37,814 nt of DNA from Candidatus Bathycorpusculum grumuli (lineage in GTDB: Archaea > Thermoproteota > Bathyarchaeia > Bathyarchaeales > Bathycorpusculaceae), in contig WRNB01000008.1 in NCBI GenBank assembly GCA_009776805.1, positions 1-37,814 of the forward strand, written 5' to 3'. This document shows positions 8,945 through 18,604 of this stretch, piece by piece. The notes under the pieces are model-generated. The model worked only from the letters and a program-made list of their open reading frames with translations, was not told where the DNA came from and searched no databases. Numbering within the stretch: position 1 is the stretch's first letter; every line of letters begins with the position of its first letter. A program made the position numbers and the translations under genes.

Positions 8945-9823
8945 ATGAAGTTTGGTATACTTACCCGAAACCATGAAGCATGGAGCAGCACCCAAGTGCG
9001 AGAAGCTCTAACACGTAATAACCTAAATTATGAATGCTTTACATTTCCAAAACTCGTTGCCAGATTAGCATACAAACCGTACTTTAAAATATATAATACA
9101 GATATTCTTGAAAATTTAGACGCACTAATAATACGTCCTATTGGTCGTGGATCACTTGAAGAACTTGTTTTTCGCATGGATATGCTTTACAGACTTGAAC
9201 GTAAAGGCCTATACATGATCAATCCCCCTAACGCAATTGAACACTGTGTCGATAAATACGATATTTTAGCCCTACTAGAAGACTTTGGGGTTCCTGTACC
9301 TAAAACATTGGTTACCGAAAGCGTAAACGAAGCTATTGCAGCATTTAACGAACTCGGCGGAGACGTTGTTGTCAAACCAATATTTGGTTCACGTGGTCAA
9401 GGTGTAACACGCATAAACAATATAGATGTTGCAGACACAATCTTCAAAGCAATAGCTTTCCACCATGGAGTAATCTATATGCAAGAATTCATTCAACATG
9501 GATTCTCGGATATACGTGCTTTTGTCATAGGCGATCGTGTTATTGCCTCAATGCGACGTGTAGCTAATAGCTGGAAAACTAATTACAGCCGAGGCGCAAA
9601 ACCTGTACCCGAAAAAATTTCCAAAGAATTTGAAGATATCGCAGTAAAATCTGCCAAAGCAGTAGGCTGTAAAATCGCAGGTGTAGACATCATCGAAAGC
9701 CAAAATGGCCCATATATTGTTGATGTTAACAGCCAACCAGGATGGAAAGGCCTGCAAACAGTTACAAACATAAACATTGCAGAAGAAATCATTCACTATA
9801 CACTAAACGAACTTAGACAATAA
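8945..9823 (+). CDS. RimK-like ATP-grasp ligase (MptN/LysX/RimK group)
   Basis: 292 aa; GGDVVVKPIFGSRGQGV, MQEFIQHGFSDIRAFVIGDRVIASMRR and DVNSQPGWKGLQ ATP-grasp motifs. Confidence 0.9.
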   Translation: MKFGILTRNHEAWSSTQVREALTRNNLNYECFTFPKLVARLAYKPYFKIYNTDILENLDALIIRPIGRGSLEELVFRMDMLYRLERKGLYMINPPNAIEHCVDKYDILALLEDFGVPVPKTLVTESVNEAIAAFNELGGDVVVKPIFGSRGQGVTRINNIDVADTIFKAIAFHHGVIYMQEFIQHGFSDIRAFVIGDRVIASMRRVANSWKTNYSRGAKPVPEKISKEFEDIAVKSAKAVGCKIAGVDIIESQNGPYIVDVNSQPGWKGLQTVTNINIAEEIIHYTLNELRQ

Positions 9824-9824
9824 T

Positions 9825-10826
9825 CTACTCTTTAAATGCCAACAACCTTGCATAAACATCTTCAATAAACACTGGAAAAACCTTTTCTTTACCAGCCTTA
9901 ACAAAAACCCTGCTTTTATCTTTAGTAAACTCACCAATAAAATAAGCACACAACCCCAACTTACTTAAAACCTCAACAGCTACATTTTTCAACAAAGGCG
10001 GCACTGCAGCTAAAACCAACCCAGTAGAAGACAACGCTAACACCTGTTCATCACTAAAACCAAACTGTTTTTGCAACTCTAAAACATCCTCTAAAATAGG
10101 AATATCATCCCAACACACTCTAAAACCTATGCCAGATGCTTCTGATAACTCATTAAGTGCAACTACTAAACCTCCCTCAGTTGCATCATGCATTGCATTA
10201 ACACATCCCATTTCAGCAAGTTGCTGTGCTTCCCATACACAACTTTGTAACTTTACCATGTTACTGATTTTTTCCGTTTTTTCTGCGCCAAAAAGTTTCT
10301 CTGCAGTTTTTGGATGGGTTAACACAAAATTAGTTAAAGTTTCAATACCAACAGGTTTAGTGCACATTATTAAATCACCTGGTTTAGCATTTTTTGGGGT
10401 TACAAGTTTGTCTGGTTCAACAATGCCATAAACGGTACAAACTCCTAACAAATCATTGATGCTGTCGTACATGCCAGTATGTCCCCTGACAATGGCTATG
10501 TCATATTCATCAGCAGCAGCACATGTTTGTTTCATTATGTCTTCAAAAATTTTTGTATCAATCGTTTTTGGTCCAAGTAAATTAATGGTGCAGAATTGGG
10601 GTTTTGCTCCGAAAAGGGAAAGGTCCGATGAAGCATAATTGATTAAAAACCAGCCAAACCATTTTAATGGAACGCCTGTGCAGGGGTCGGTTGAAATTAC
10701 TAGTAATTGGTTGCCTAAACGGTGAACTCCAGCATCGCCGCCAATCATAGGTGGTATAATTACTTGTTTGTTGGTTTTAATATAGTTGAGAAGTTTTTGT
10801 AATTGTTGGTTATCAAGTTTTCCCAT
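9825..10826 (-). CDS. AIR-synthase/ThiL/HypE superfamily protein
   Basis: 333 aa; VISTDPCTGVP, INYASSDLSLFGAKPQ, MHDATEGGLVVALNELSEASGIG; 16 nt downstream of the thiT-like gene. Confidence 0.85.
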   Translation of the reverse strand: MGKLDNQQLQKLLNYIKTNKQVIIPPMIGGDAGVHRLGNQLLVISTDPCTGVPLKWFGWFLINYASSDLSLFGAKPQFCTINLLGPKTIDTKIFEDIMKQTCAAADEYDIAIVRGHTGMYDSINDLLGVCTVYGIVEPDKLVTPKNAKPGDLIMCTKPVGIETLTNFVLTHPKTAEKLFGAEKTEKISNMVKLQSCVWEAQQLAEMGCVNAMHDATEGGLVVALNELSEASGIGFRVCWDDIPILEDVLELQKQFGFSDEQVLALSSTGLVLAAVPPLLKNVAVEVLSKLGLCAYFIGEFTKDKSRVFVKAGKEKVFPVFIEDVYARLLAFKE

Positions 10827-10842
10827 ACTGCATCTACTATTG

Positions 10843-11394
10843 TTATGTATATATTTTTAGCACGTTGGTTTTATGTAAAAGGTAAATGATGATGATGCTT
10901 ATTATTAATTCAGGTAACATGTAGCTTCCATTATACAGTATTGAGTAAACCAGTGGATTCATTCCTTTAGGTGCGTATTGTCCAAAAAAGATGGCGCCTG
11001 AAATTAGGTGCATAATGAATCTTCCAATAATTGCAATTGTAGTTCCAGTGATTGGATGATTTTTGAAAAAACCTGCTAGTCCTATGCAACCAAATGCTAA
11101 GGGGTAATCTAATAGTATTTGTGTTGGATAGTATACTTGTGGATGAATTGCTAATTGGACAAGGCCATAGATGATTCCGGTAAAAATTCCTATTTTTGGT
11201 CCTCGGCGCATTGCTAACCAAAGTATGGGTACCATAGTTCCTGCAGTAACTGATCCGCCTTGTGGAAAACCTATACCGGGTATTAGGCTTAGGGCTGTGC
11301 TTAATGCAACAAAAATTGCTATTTCTGCAAGAATTTGAGCGTTAATTCTGCTTTTAATTTTAGGATTTGGGTTATTATTTTTTACGTTTTCCAT
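10843..11394 (-). CDS. thiT: ThiT-like thiamine ECF transporter S component
   Basis: 183 aa, multi-TM; IAIFVALSTALSLIPGIGFPQGGSVTAGTMVPILWLAMRRGPKIGIFTGIIYGLVQ; preceded by a TPP riboswitch. Confidence 0.9.
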   Translation of the reverse strand: MENVKNNNPNPKIKSRINAQILAEIAIFVALSTALSLIPGIGFPQGGSVTAGTMVPILWLAMRRGPKIGIFTGIIYGLVQLAIHPQVYYPTQILLDYPLAFGCIGLAGFFKNHPITGTTIAIIGRFIMHLISGAIFFGQYAPKGMNPLVYSILYNGSYMLPELIISIIIIYLLHKTNVLKIYT

Positions 11395-11397
11395 TTA

Positions 11398-11492
11398 TTT
11401 CCCTCCGCCAGTATTATCTGGTTCAGGTTCATTGGGTCGGTAACCATTAAGTTACCCTCTCAGCTGAGTCATTATCTCAGCTCCCCAGATTT
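11398..11492 (-). promoter_or_regulatory. TPP riboswitch (THI element)
   Basis: Reverse complement: CTGGGGAGCTGAGATAATGACTCAGCTGAGAGGGTAAC...GACCCAATGAACCTGAACCAGATAATACTGGCGGAGGGAAATAAATG; the conserved CTGAGA, ACCTGA and GCGNAGGGA cores are present. Confidence 0.95.
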
Positions 11493-12430
11493 TTATTGAA
11501 CAAAAGATAATTTGGTGTTGTCTTATTTAGGTTTTTCACCCATTTTTTATTACTACAACAAACAGTGTTTGAATGTAGTGCTTATGTGAGTGAATATGTG
11601 TTTTTTATGGTTATGGCTTAAGGGGGTGTTATTTTTTGTTGTGTTTTTTGTGTGTAAGGTGTGTTGTAGTGGATATAATTGGAAGTAGTGTTTGTTGTAG
11701 TGTTAAATTGTTAAGTGTTAATTTTGTTGTAGGTGTGTTGTGTTTTGTTTTTTGTTTTGTAAAGTTTGAGTTATATGTTAGAGTGTGAGTTGTAAGTTTG
11801 TTGATGTATTGGTATGGGTGGTTGTGTAAATTGTGTGTGGTAAATTAAATGGTGTTTATAGGTTTTTAAATTTTGTTTGGCGGAAAAAGAGTGTGTGTAA
11901 TTTGTTTTTTTAAATTTGTAATGAAAACAAACTGTAAATTAGCTAGAAAGTGTTATGGTGGTTGTTGTAATAAATGTTTTAGTTACTTTTTTTTAAATGT
12001 TTGTTAAATTTCTGTAATAATTTTATTATATGTAGCATCTTAAAGTTTTCTATATATGGTTTGGAATGTTACTGTGTTGTGTTTATGGGTGTGGGTTTTT
12101 GAGGTTGTCTGTAGAGGTGTAATTTAATAATGTGCAAAACTAATTTTGGGCTGTTATGTATTGTTGGAATAATTTTTTGGAGGCTGTGTTTTATTGTGAT
12201 TGTGTCATAAAAAGTAAGTAACAAATTAGATATATTGGTATATGTCTGCTTTATAGTAGTTGATATAATATTTTTTTAATGTTTTATATGAAAATGGTGT
12301 GTTTGTGGCGTGTTTTTTGTATCCAATTTTTTTTGTTTCATAAGAGTTTACCGCCGACAAGTCGGTGCTGGAAGAATTGCAAAAACAGAAAAAATGTTTG
12401 TATGGAGTTTGTGTTGTTTCTTTTTTTGTT

Positions 12431-13531
12431 TTATTGTGTTATTGAATGGTACCAACTGATGATGTATTCAGGTAATATTAATCCGCGTTGTGCGATACGT
12501 TCAGCTAGTTTTACTGGAAGTGGACTTAGGACAAAGGCGGCGCGTGTATAGAAACGACGTGGAGTGTTTAGTCTTGCTTCTTCGTCTAAGATAATTTTTA
12601 AGTCTGCTTTTTTTGCTAATGCAGAGTTTTTGTTACTTGTAATTGCAAACACTGTGCCTGCACATTTTTTAAGTGCCTCAGCCCAAATGATGACTGGCTG
12701 GGTTTCACCACTGTAAGAAATGAGCAATTCCAAGTCACCTGATCTTGGGTGAGGCGTGTTTACACCACGGGTAATGTACACGTTGTCTCCAAAAAAGCTT
12801 TTAATGTGAAATAAACGCACACCTGTCATTTTAGCTATTTCGTTACCTGTTCCTTTTCCGCCCAAAAATATGTTAGTACGTTTTTCCATAACATCTACAA
12901 GTTGTTTGTAGGTTTCGCTGTTAACGTTTGAATCTATCATCTCGCCTATTTTTTGAAATTCTTCATTACATAAACTGTAAACATCATCAACTTCTAGATT
13001 ACGAAAAATAGCTTCTATTATACTGTTTAACAGTTGAAGAGTTCCTAATTCAAATATGTCTCCCATAATGCCTGTTTCACTGTATTCAGCAGAAGGTTTA
13101 GATTTTCCTCGACCTTTTAAAATAACTGTTGTGCCATGCTTGTTTGTAATGTCTGCCAAAGGCGATTCGTAAACTGAAGTAAGCAACCCCATAGAAAACT
13201 TGGTTGATTTAGTTTCCTCAATATATCTGCTAAGATCTTGAGCCATAACTAACGGATCATCACTGTAACCACTGCCAGAATTCATTAAAAGCAACGTTTT
13301 TTTGTATCTCCTCTCAAGATCAAAAGCAGCATCATGCATATTACGACCTGGAAACCCTGGATCATCAGGCGTCAAAATAACCTTGTTTCTCCACCCAACC
13401 TGACTAAGTGCAATTTGACTCATAGCCGCATTTAAAGAGTATAATGAACGCCCAGAACCTCCACATATAACACAATCAGCAGATTTTATATCTTCAAAAA
13501 GCCTCGCAAGTTCTTTACGCTTTATATTCAT
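12431..13531 (-). CDS. Double SIS-domain sugar isomerase-like protein
   Basis: 366 aa; CGGSGRS...LLLMNSGSGYSDDP in the N half and GGKGTGNEIAKMTGVR...LLISYSGETQPVI in the C half. Confidence 0.8.
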   Translation of the reverse strand: MNIKRKELARLFEDIKSADCVICGGSGRSLYSLNAAMSQIALSQVGWRNKVILTPDDPGFPGRNMHDAAFDLERRYKKTLLLMNSGSGYSDDPLVMAQDLSRYIEETKSTKFSMGLLTSVYESPLADITNKHGTTVILKGRGKSKPSAEYSETGIMGDIFELGTLQLLNSIIEAIFRNLEVDDVYSLCNEEFQKIGEMIDSNVNSETYKQLVDVMEKRTNIFLGGKGTGNEIAKMTGVRLFHIKSFFGDNVYITRGVNTPHPRSGDLELLISYSGETQPVIIWAEALKKCAGTVFAITSNKNSALAKKADLKIILDEEARLNTPRRFYTRAAFVLSPLPVKLAERIAQRGLILPEYIISWYHSITQ

Positions 13532-13929
13532 AACATTTTCTTGAATTTTGTTAACGAATCCAATACTACTTACCTTGCTTTTGATGACAACGACAACCTC
13601 AATTTACACGTTATGCATGACCTACTTATATTATTCTTCCTTCACCAAACAAATTTCATGAAACAATTTTCTATTGAAGATGATGAAAAACATTTTTCAA
13701 GGAATAATTCACCATTCTATAAGCCGATGCCTGGTAGAATTACAAAAGCAGTCAAGTTTTCATGAAAGAGTACACCATCAGCTACACCGTTGATAAAAGA
13801 ACCATAAATCAGTAAATGTGTTCATGGAAACTGTCATAATTAATCAAACTTTTAACGGTTATACTTTATCGCAGAGTATTACTTATATTATATAATCTTG
13901 ACTATACCACTACACAAAGGTACATCCTG

Positions 13930-14682
13930 ATGGTTGTCATAGTTAACATAACTGAAAAACCAAAACTCAACAATCCAGTGCTAATAGAAGGCTTACCTGG
14001 TATTGGTTTTGTAGCAAGTGTTGCATCACTGCATTTAATTAACAAACTAAAAGCTAAACGATTTGCCCAAATTGTTTCTTCAAGCTTTCATGACTTTGCC
14101 GTAACCGTACAAGATGGTAGTGTACGTTCACCTATAAATGAATTATACTATGTTAAACGAGGTGACAAAAACAGAGATCTAATCATTTGGTATGGAAACA
14201 CCCAAGCATTATCAATTGCGGGACAATATGAACTGTGTGGAAAAGTGCTCAAACTCGTAAAAGAGTTAGGTTGTAATTATGTTGTATCAATTGGTGGTTT
14301 CAAAAAAGATGAAGCACAACCCATACCCACTATATACAGTACTGCAACTGATTCTGACACAATGAAAACCGTTATAGATTTCGATACCAAAATAATGGTT
14401 GGAAACGTTTTTGGTATCGCAGGTATAAGTATTGGTCTTGCAAAATTATACGATATGAAAGGTTTTTCTTTGCTTGTTGACACACCTGGTGTAACCCCTG
14501 ACGTAAATGCTGCACGTTACGCTTTATTTGTCCTGTTTAACTTTTTAAATCTCAAAGTTGATTTAACTGACCTTGAACAAACAGGTGACGAAATTAAACG
14601 TACACTAGAATTAATCGGCTTAATAAAAAATGTTTCAGAAGAAAAGAAAAAAGAGGCGCAACAATTACGCTGGTTCATATAG
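13930..14682 (+). CDS. PAC2-family proteasome assembly chaperone-like protein
   Basis: 250 aa; PVLIEGLPGIGFVASVASLHLINKL, ELGCNYVVSIGGF. Confidence 0.88.
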   Translation: MVVIVNITEKPKLNNPVLIEGLPGIGFVASVASLHLINKLKAKRFAQIVSSSFHDFAVTVQDGSVRSPINELYYVKRGDKNRDLIIWYGNTQALSIAGQYELCGKVLKLVKELGCNYVVSIGGFKKDEAQPIPTIYSTATDSDTMKTVIDFDTKIMVGNVFGIAGISIGLAKLYDMKGFSLLVDTPGVTPDVNAARYALFVLFNFLNLKVDLTDLEQTGDEIKRTLELIGLIKNVSEEKKKEAQQLRWFI

Positions 14683-14683
14683 T

Positions 14684-15106
14684 TTAAGCATTTGTCTCGA
14701 TAATGAATTGGTTGTAAATTTTTTGCACTCTTTCGGCTGCTGGACCAGAGCCCTCAGTGACACCGTGTTCAGTTACCCTTACTTTATCCATAACCCAAAT
14801 GAATCCCTGATCTTCATATAGTTTGACCATTCTTGGAAACACTTTTTCCAGTCTTTGTGCAAGTGCCTTTAAGTCAAAAGCTTCATCAGCAGTAGAAATC
14901 TGTGCAACAATACTTCCGTTAATAAATAAACGATTCATTTTTTCACCTTTTTCTTCTTTAGCATCCGTCAAAGCTAAACTCAAATTATCTGGATTAATAC
15001 CGATTAGAGTGCCTGTGAAACTTTTACCGTTAATTGTTGTTACTGAAACAAACTTTTCTGTTAATGCTGCAATTTGTGTAAAATATTTTCTCTGTGCTTC
15101 AGACAT
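14684..15106 (-). CDS. Lsm/Sm-like RNA-binding protein with a C-terminal extension
   Basis: 140 aa; LTEKFVSVTTINGKSFTGTLIGINPDNLSLALTDAKEE...RLFINGSIVAQI is an Sm fold pattern. Confidence 0.85.
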   Translation of the reverse strand: MSEAQRKYFTQIAALTEKFVSVTTINGKSFTGTLIGINPDNLSLALTDAKEEKGEKMNRLFINGSIVAQISTADEAFDLKALAQRLEKVFPRMVKLYEDQGFIWVMDKVRVTEHGVTEGSGPAAERVQKIYNQFIIETNA

Positions 15107-15382
15107 ACTTTAATTCTCCATTACCTTACAAAATTGTATAGCAACTATTTATATTTAAATGCATGATTTAATAATATCAATAATAATAACGGAAAGCAAA
15201 TAATTTTTTACCCTCTTATGATATAGCCAAATAGCTTAAAAATTAGATTTGCAAAATCCATAAAATTCCATGTTAACGCATGTTACCTTCTAAAACTTTA
15301 GTAAATCCGCTATTTGTTAAACAAATCATAATTTTTAAATGTAATAAAACGTTTGAAAAACATGATATACATCAAATTAAAT

Positions 15383-15488
15383 AGTGTATTGTGGTATGAG
15401 CGGCACGTGAAAGAAAGGAGAGAAAATGTTTACAACTGTTAAATCTTAACGCGTGCCGCCCATAAATCAAATTTACCACTCATTATTT
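15383..15488 (+). ncRNA. Candidate structured RNA: long GC-rich hairpin with an SD and a mini-ORF in the loop
   Basis: Arms 15395..15409 TATGAGCGGCACGTG and 15450..15464 CGCGTGCCGCCCATA (13 Watson-Crick, 1 wobble, 1 mismatch); outer GTGG/CCAC; loop GGAGAGAAAATGTTTACAACTGTTAAATCTTAA. Confidence 0.6.
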
Positions 15489-16134
15489 TTAAACCTTACT
15501 TGATATGTTATGTTAAGTTTTGCTTCAACATTAATGTTCTAATAACGTTTAGAAATACAAGTCCATAACCGAGTTTTAGGATAAAAAACGCCTAATTTTC
15601 TTCCACACCAAACCCCACAAACCCAAACATGCAAACTAAACATCATGCGTTTGTGCAACAAAACTATTCTACAATCTGCTACTGCACTAAACAATGAAAA
15701 ATACATGTACAATGACTATCATATAACACGCGAAACGACAATTAAATAAATGCGTACACACACTCTTACAAATAGTGGCTGAAGCAAGACAAACAATATT
15801 CAAAATGTGCACGATTGTTATGGACTCATGGCTTTTTTAAAGCTCAAAAAGATAGCCTGATGTTATTGGTTGTTAGGTAGGTTTTGTTTGGTGGAAGGTT
15901 TTGTTTTGGTCGATTGTTCCCCAGTGTTTGTTTGTGGTTTTTTTGTTTGTTTTTGGGGTGGTGTTGTTTTGTGTTTTTGGTGTTGTGTTTTGGTTTTGTT
16001 TTGGGTGTTTTTGTTATTGTGTGTGGTGTTGTTATTTTTTGTGTATTTGGTGAGTTGGTGGTTTGTGTTTTTAATGTTTTTTGTAGTTTTTCGTTAAATT
16101 TGTCAAAAAATAATAACATCTAAGGTTTACTTGT

Positions 16135-17913
16135 TTATTTTTGTTGAACACAGGTTCTGAGTGGGTTTAACCTGTTGAAATATGTAGTGGCAGCATTTTT
16201 CAAAAATTTGACTAATTCATCTACCGTTACGTTTTGACCTTTTTCGGGTTTAATTTTCCGTTTGTCGTAAAATATATAAAAATACGTATTCACGTGACTC
16301 TTTTTATCTTTTTCAGCCGTTAGTATTGAAATGCTTCCATTTAATTCAACGGGGTCTGGTTTGTTTTTAAACTGTACAAGTATATTGCCGATATCTTCTT
16401 TTAAAAATCCGCTCATAAACATGTTTGCCTTTATAACAATGACTTCGGGAGAGTCAATCCATGTTTTTAAAAAATTTATAAATTGTTCAACAAATTCTAT
16501 CTGTGCTTCCTTCACTTGTATCTCCATTATAATATCTGGAGTTGTTTTTAGCTGTACCTTTGCCTCCTCAAGTTTTGCGTTTAATTTTTTTACTGTATCT
16601 CCGTTTATGATGGCAGTATCTGAGTTTGGTTGACAATCATATGCAGACTGGTTTTTATCAACTAAACTTTTTAACAGTGTAAATAGAACTAAAAATATAT
16701 CGCTCATGTTTTGTCTTATACCCGTTCCTTGTGCATCAAAAAGTGTAGTATACTCTGCCTCAGATTTCCAAAACGATTTCATGCGTTTATTTCGCGCAAA
16801 TAATTGTTTAATTAGTGCATCACTACATTTATTCTTAATGTAGCATATTATATCATCATCACAAAGTAATGCTATGTTCTGTTCCATAATTTCTTGCTTT
16901 CCGTTTATAATAACTGGCACGTTAAATTTTTGCCCTTCTTCCGTCAAAGAGTCATACGAAAATAATTTTTTTCCACTTTTTTCCAAGAAATACTTAGAAA
17001 CTTCTTCTATTGCTTGTTGCAATATAAAATTTTCATAAACACATACAGGGTGACTGTGTATCCATTTTCTTTCAAAATCATGCGCAACAATAACACTCTC
17101 TATAGCACTTATAGCATTTTGTTTAAACCCAATCTTTAATTCGTTTCCATGAAAACATATTACCATATTACTTAGCAATCTTCTATAATCAATTGCGACA
17201 GCATCATATCCTGCTGCGTAAGCATCCCTTATAAGATAATCTAGCTTGTCTACATCTATCGTAGAAGAATTTACAACACTTATTAGTGCATTTAACAGTT
17301 GTTTTCCCGTATCACTTGGGGTCACTTCATAAGGATACCCTGTTATGCAACGCGCAAAAAACTCTTGATTTTTATCTATCACTGCTGGAAACTTTTTAAG
17401 TGCTAGTAGTGCGCTCATAATTTCGTGTGGAGCCGCTTTGCTGCTGATTTTTTTCTTTTCATTTTGAACTGTTAACTCCTCATCGATACTACTTTTTCTG
17501 ACCTCTTGTACCAATAAAACGTCAAGAGGATCTGGCTTCTGAACATTTGTATTAATAGAAAGATAAAAATTTTCTCCAGTGTGTGAAAATGGCGCGTGAC
17601 CTATATCATGAAACAAACACGCTAACTGCACTGTTCTTTTGATATCACCAAGTCCACCGTTAGGAAACAATTGTTGAAATAGCTTATTATTATCTAATGA
17701 TGTAAATATGGCTTCGGTTGCTATCTTCCCAAGGTGGTATACCCCTAAAGAATGAGAAAATCTGTCATGTGTAGAGGTGTGATACAGTGATGAAAAACTG
17801 GTTTGCCTTATTCTTCTGAGGCGTTGAAATGCAGCTGTATCCACTACATTTTCAAAAATATTTTCATCGATCTCAATATATTCGTCATATACTGGATCGC
17901 GAATAATTTTCAT
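16135..17913 (-). CDS. HD-domain phosphohydrolase, paralogous to 412..2130
   Basis: 592 aa; DTAAFQRLRRIRQTSFSSLYHTSTHDRFSHSLGVYHLG, VQLACLFHDIGHAPFSHTGENF. Confidence 0.88.
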   Translation of the reverse strand: MKIIRDPVYDEYIEIDENIFENVVDTAAFQRLRRIRQTSFSSLYHTSTHDRFSHSLGVYHLGKIATEAIFTSLDNNKLFQQLFPNGGLGDIKRTVQLACLFHDIGHAPFSHTGENFYLSINTNVQKPDPLDVLLVQEVRKSSIDEELTVQNEKKKISSKAAPHEIMSALLALKKFPAVIDKNQEFFARCITGYPYEVTPSDTGKQLLNALISVVNSSTIDVDKLDYLIRDAYAAGYDAVAIDYRRLLSNMVICFHGNELKIGFKQNAISAIESVIVAHDFERKWIHSHPVCVYENFILQQAIEEVSKYFLEKSGKKLFSYDSLTEEGQKFNVPVIINGKQEIMEQNIALLCDDDIICYIKNKCSDALIKQLFARNKRMKSFWKSEAEYTTLFDAQGTGIRQNMSDIFLVLFTLLKSLVDKNQSAYDCQPNSDTAIINGDTVKKLNAKLEEAKVQLKTTPDIIMEIQVKEAQIEFVEQFINFLKTWIDSPEVIVIKANMFMSGFLKEDIGNILVQFKNKPDPVELNGSISILTAEKDKKSHVNTYFYIFYDKRKIKPEKGQNVTVDELVKFLKNAATTYFNRLNPLRTCVQQK

Positions 17914-18296
17914 ACCGTTAATAGCTCTGATTGTTGTATAACTTTTTTGTTCATGAAGGCTAGCATAGTTTTAATGGAAAAAGGTGAACGAAAACACATC
18001 CATAAATCGATAGTTTCGATTCCCTCTTTGAGTTCTATGTACGCGTCTTCTTGACCAAAATTTCCTACCTCAAAAAAATCAGCATAATTTTCCTTCATTG
18101 CGACAATATCGCTTTCTCTGTATAGTAAAATTACTTGCTCTTCACCAGTTTCATTTAAAAATTGGCTTACATTTGTGCCGTACTTTATTAATTTTTTAAA
18201 AGTAACACGTCGCTTGGTTGCGTTTGCTTGTAGTAATTCGATAAGTGCATTTCCTGCAAGATCTTCAATGCCTATAAATTGTCTCACGTTTCCCAC
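17910..18296 (-). CDS. Small uncharacterised partner protein of the HD hydrolase
   Basis: 128 aa; overlaps the HD gene by 4 nt (ATGA); GNALIELLQANATKRRVTFKKLIKYGTNVSQFL resembles GNFIIEAVIRNRHEVSFNDLIIFNNQVNDSL of 2136..2507. Confidence 0.75.
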   Translation of the reverse strand: MGNVRQFIGIEDLAGNALIELLQANATKRRVTFKKLIKYGTNVSQFLNETGEEQVILLYRESDIVAMKENYADFFEVGNFGQEDAYIELKEGIETIDLWMCFRSPFSIKTMLAFMNKKVIQQSELLTV

Positions 18297-18500
18297 TCCT
18301 AACCTGAATTTATGTTATTATTTGGGTATATTAAACTTTGGTAAAAATAATGTAACTAGCTACAGTGATTGGTCAAAGTTGTTTAACTATCTTTTGTGCC
18401 CAAAAGAGCAATGTCATCAGGTTATCTTTTTGAGTTTTAAAAAAATGTGTGTCCATAACTTGTGTGCAAGTGTTGTGGTGTAGTTTTTTTTGTGTCAGTA

Positions 18501-18604
18501 TAGACGACCTCCGAAAACCTATATTTTCCCAAAAATCACATGCCAAAAACAGTATAACTATGTTACTTAGTTTTCTGAAATGGGGTTTTCGGAGGCTGCC
18601 TATA
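18501..18604 (-). mobile_element. MITE-like element copy 2 (inverted relative to copy 1)
   Basis: TAGACGACCTCCGAAAACCTATATTTTCCCAAAAATCACATGCC...GAAATGGGGTTTTCGGAGGCTGCCTATA; reverse complement differs from copy 1 at only about 7 positions. Confidence 0.85.

Noticed and set aside
9548-9796. Minus-strand ORFs inside the RimK-like gene
   Set aside because: Shadow ORFs of a clearly conserved + strand ATP-grasp CDS
15870-16123. 75-79 aa hydrophobic + strand ORFs and the antisense N/T/K/P-rich 91-aa ORF
   Set aside because: Same low-complexity G/T artefact on both strands
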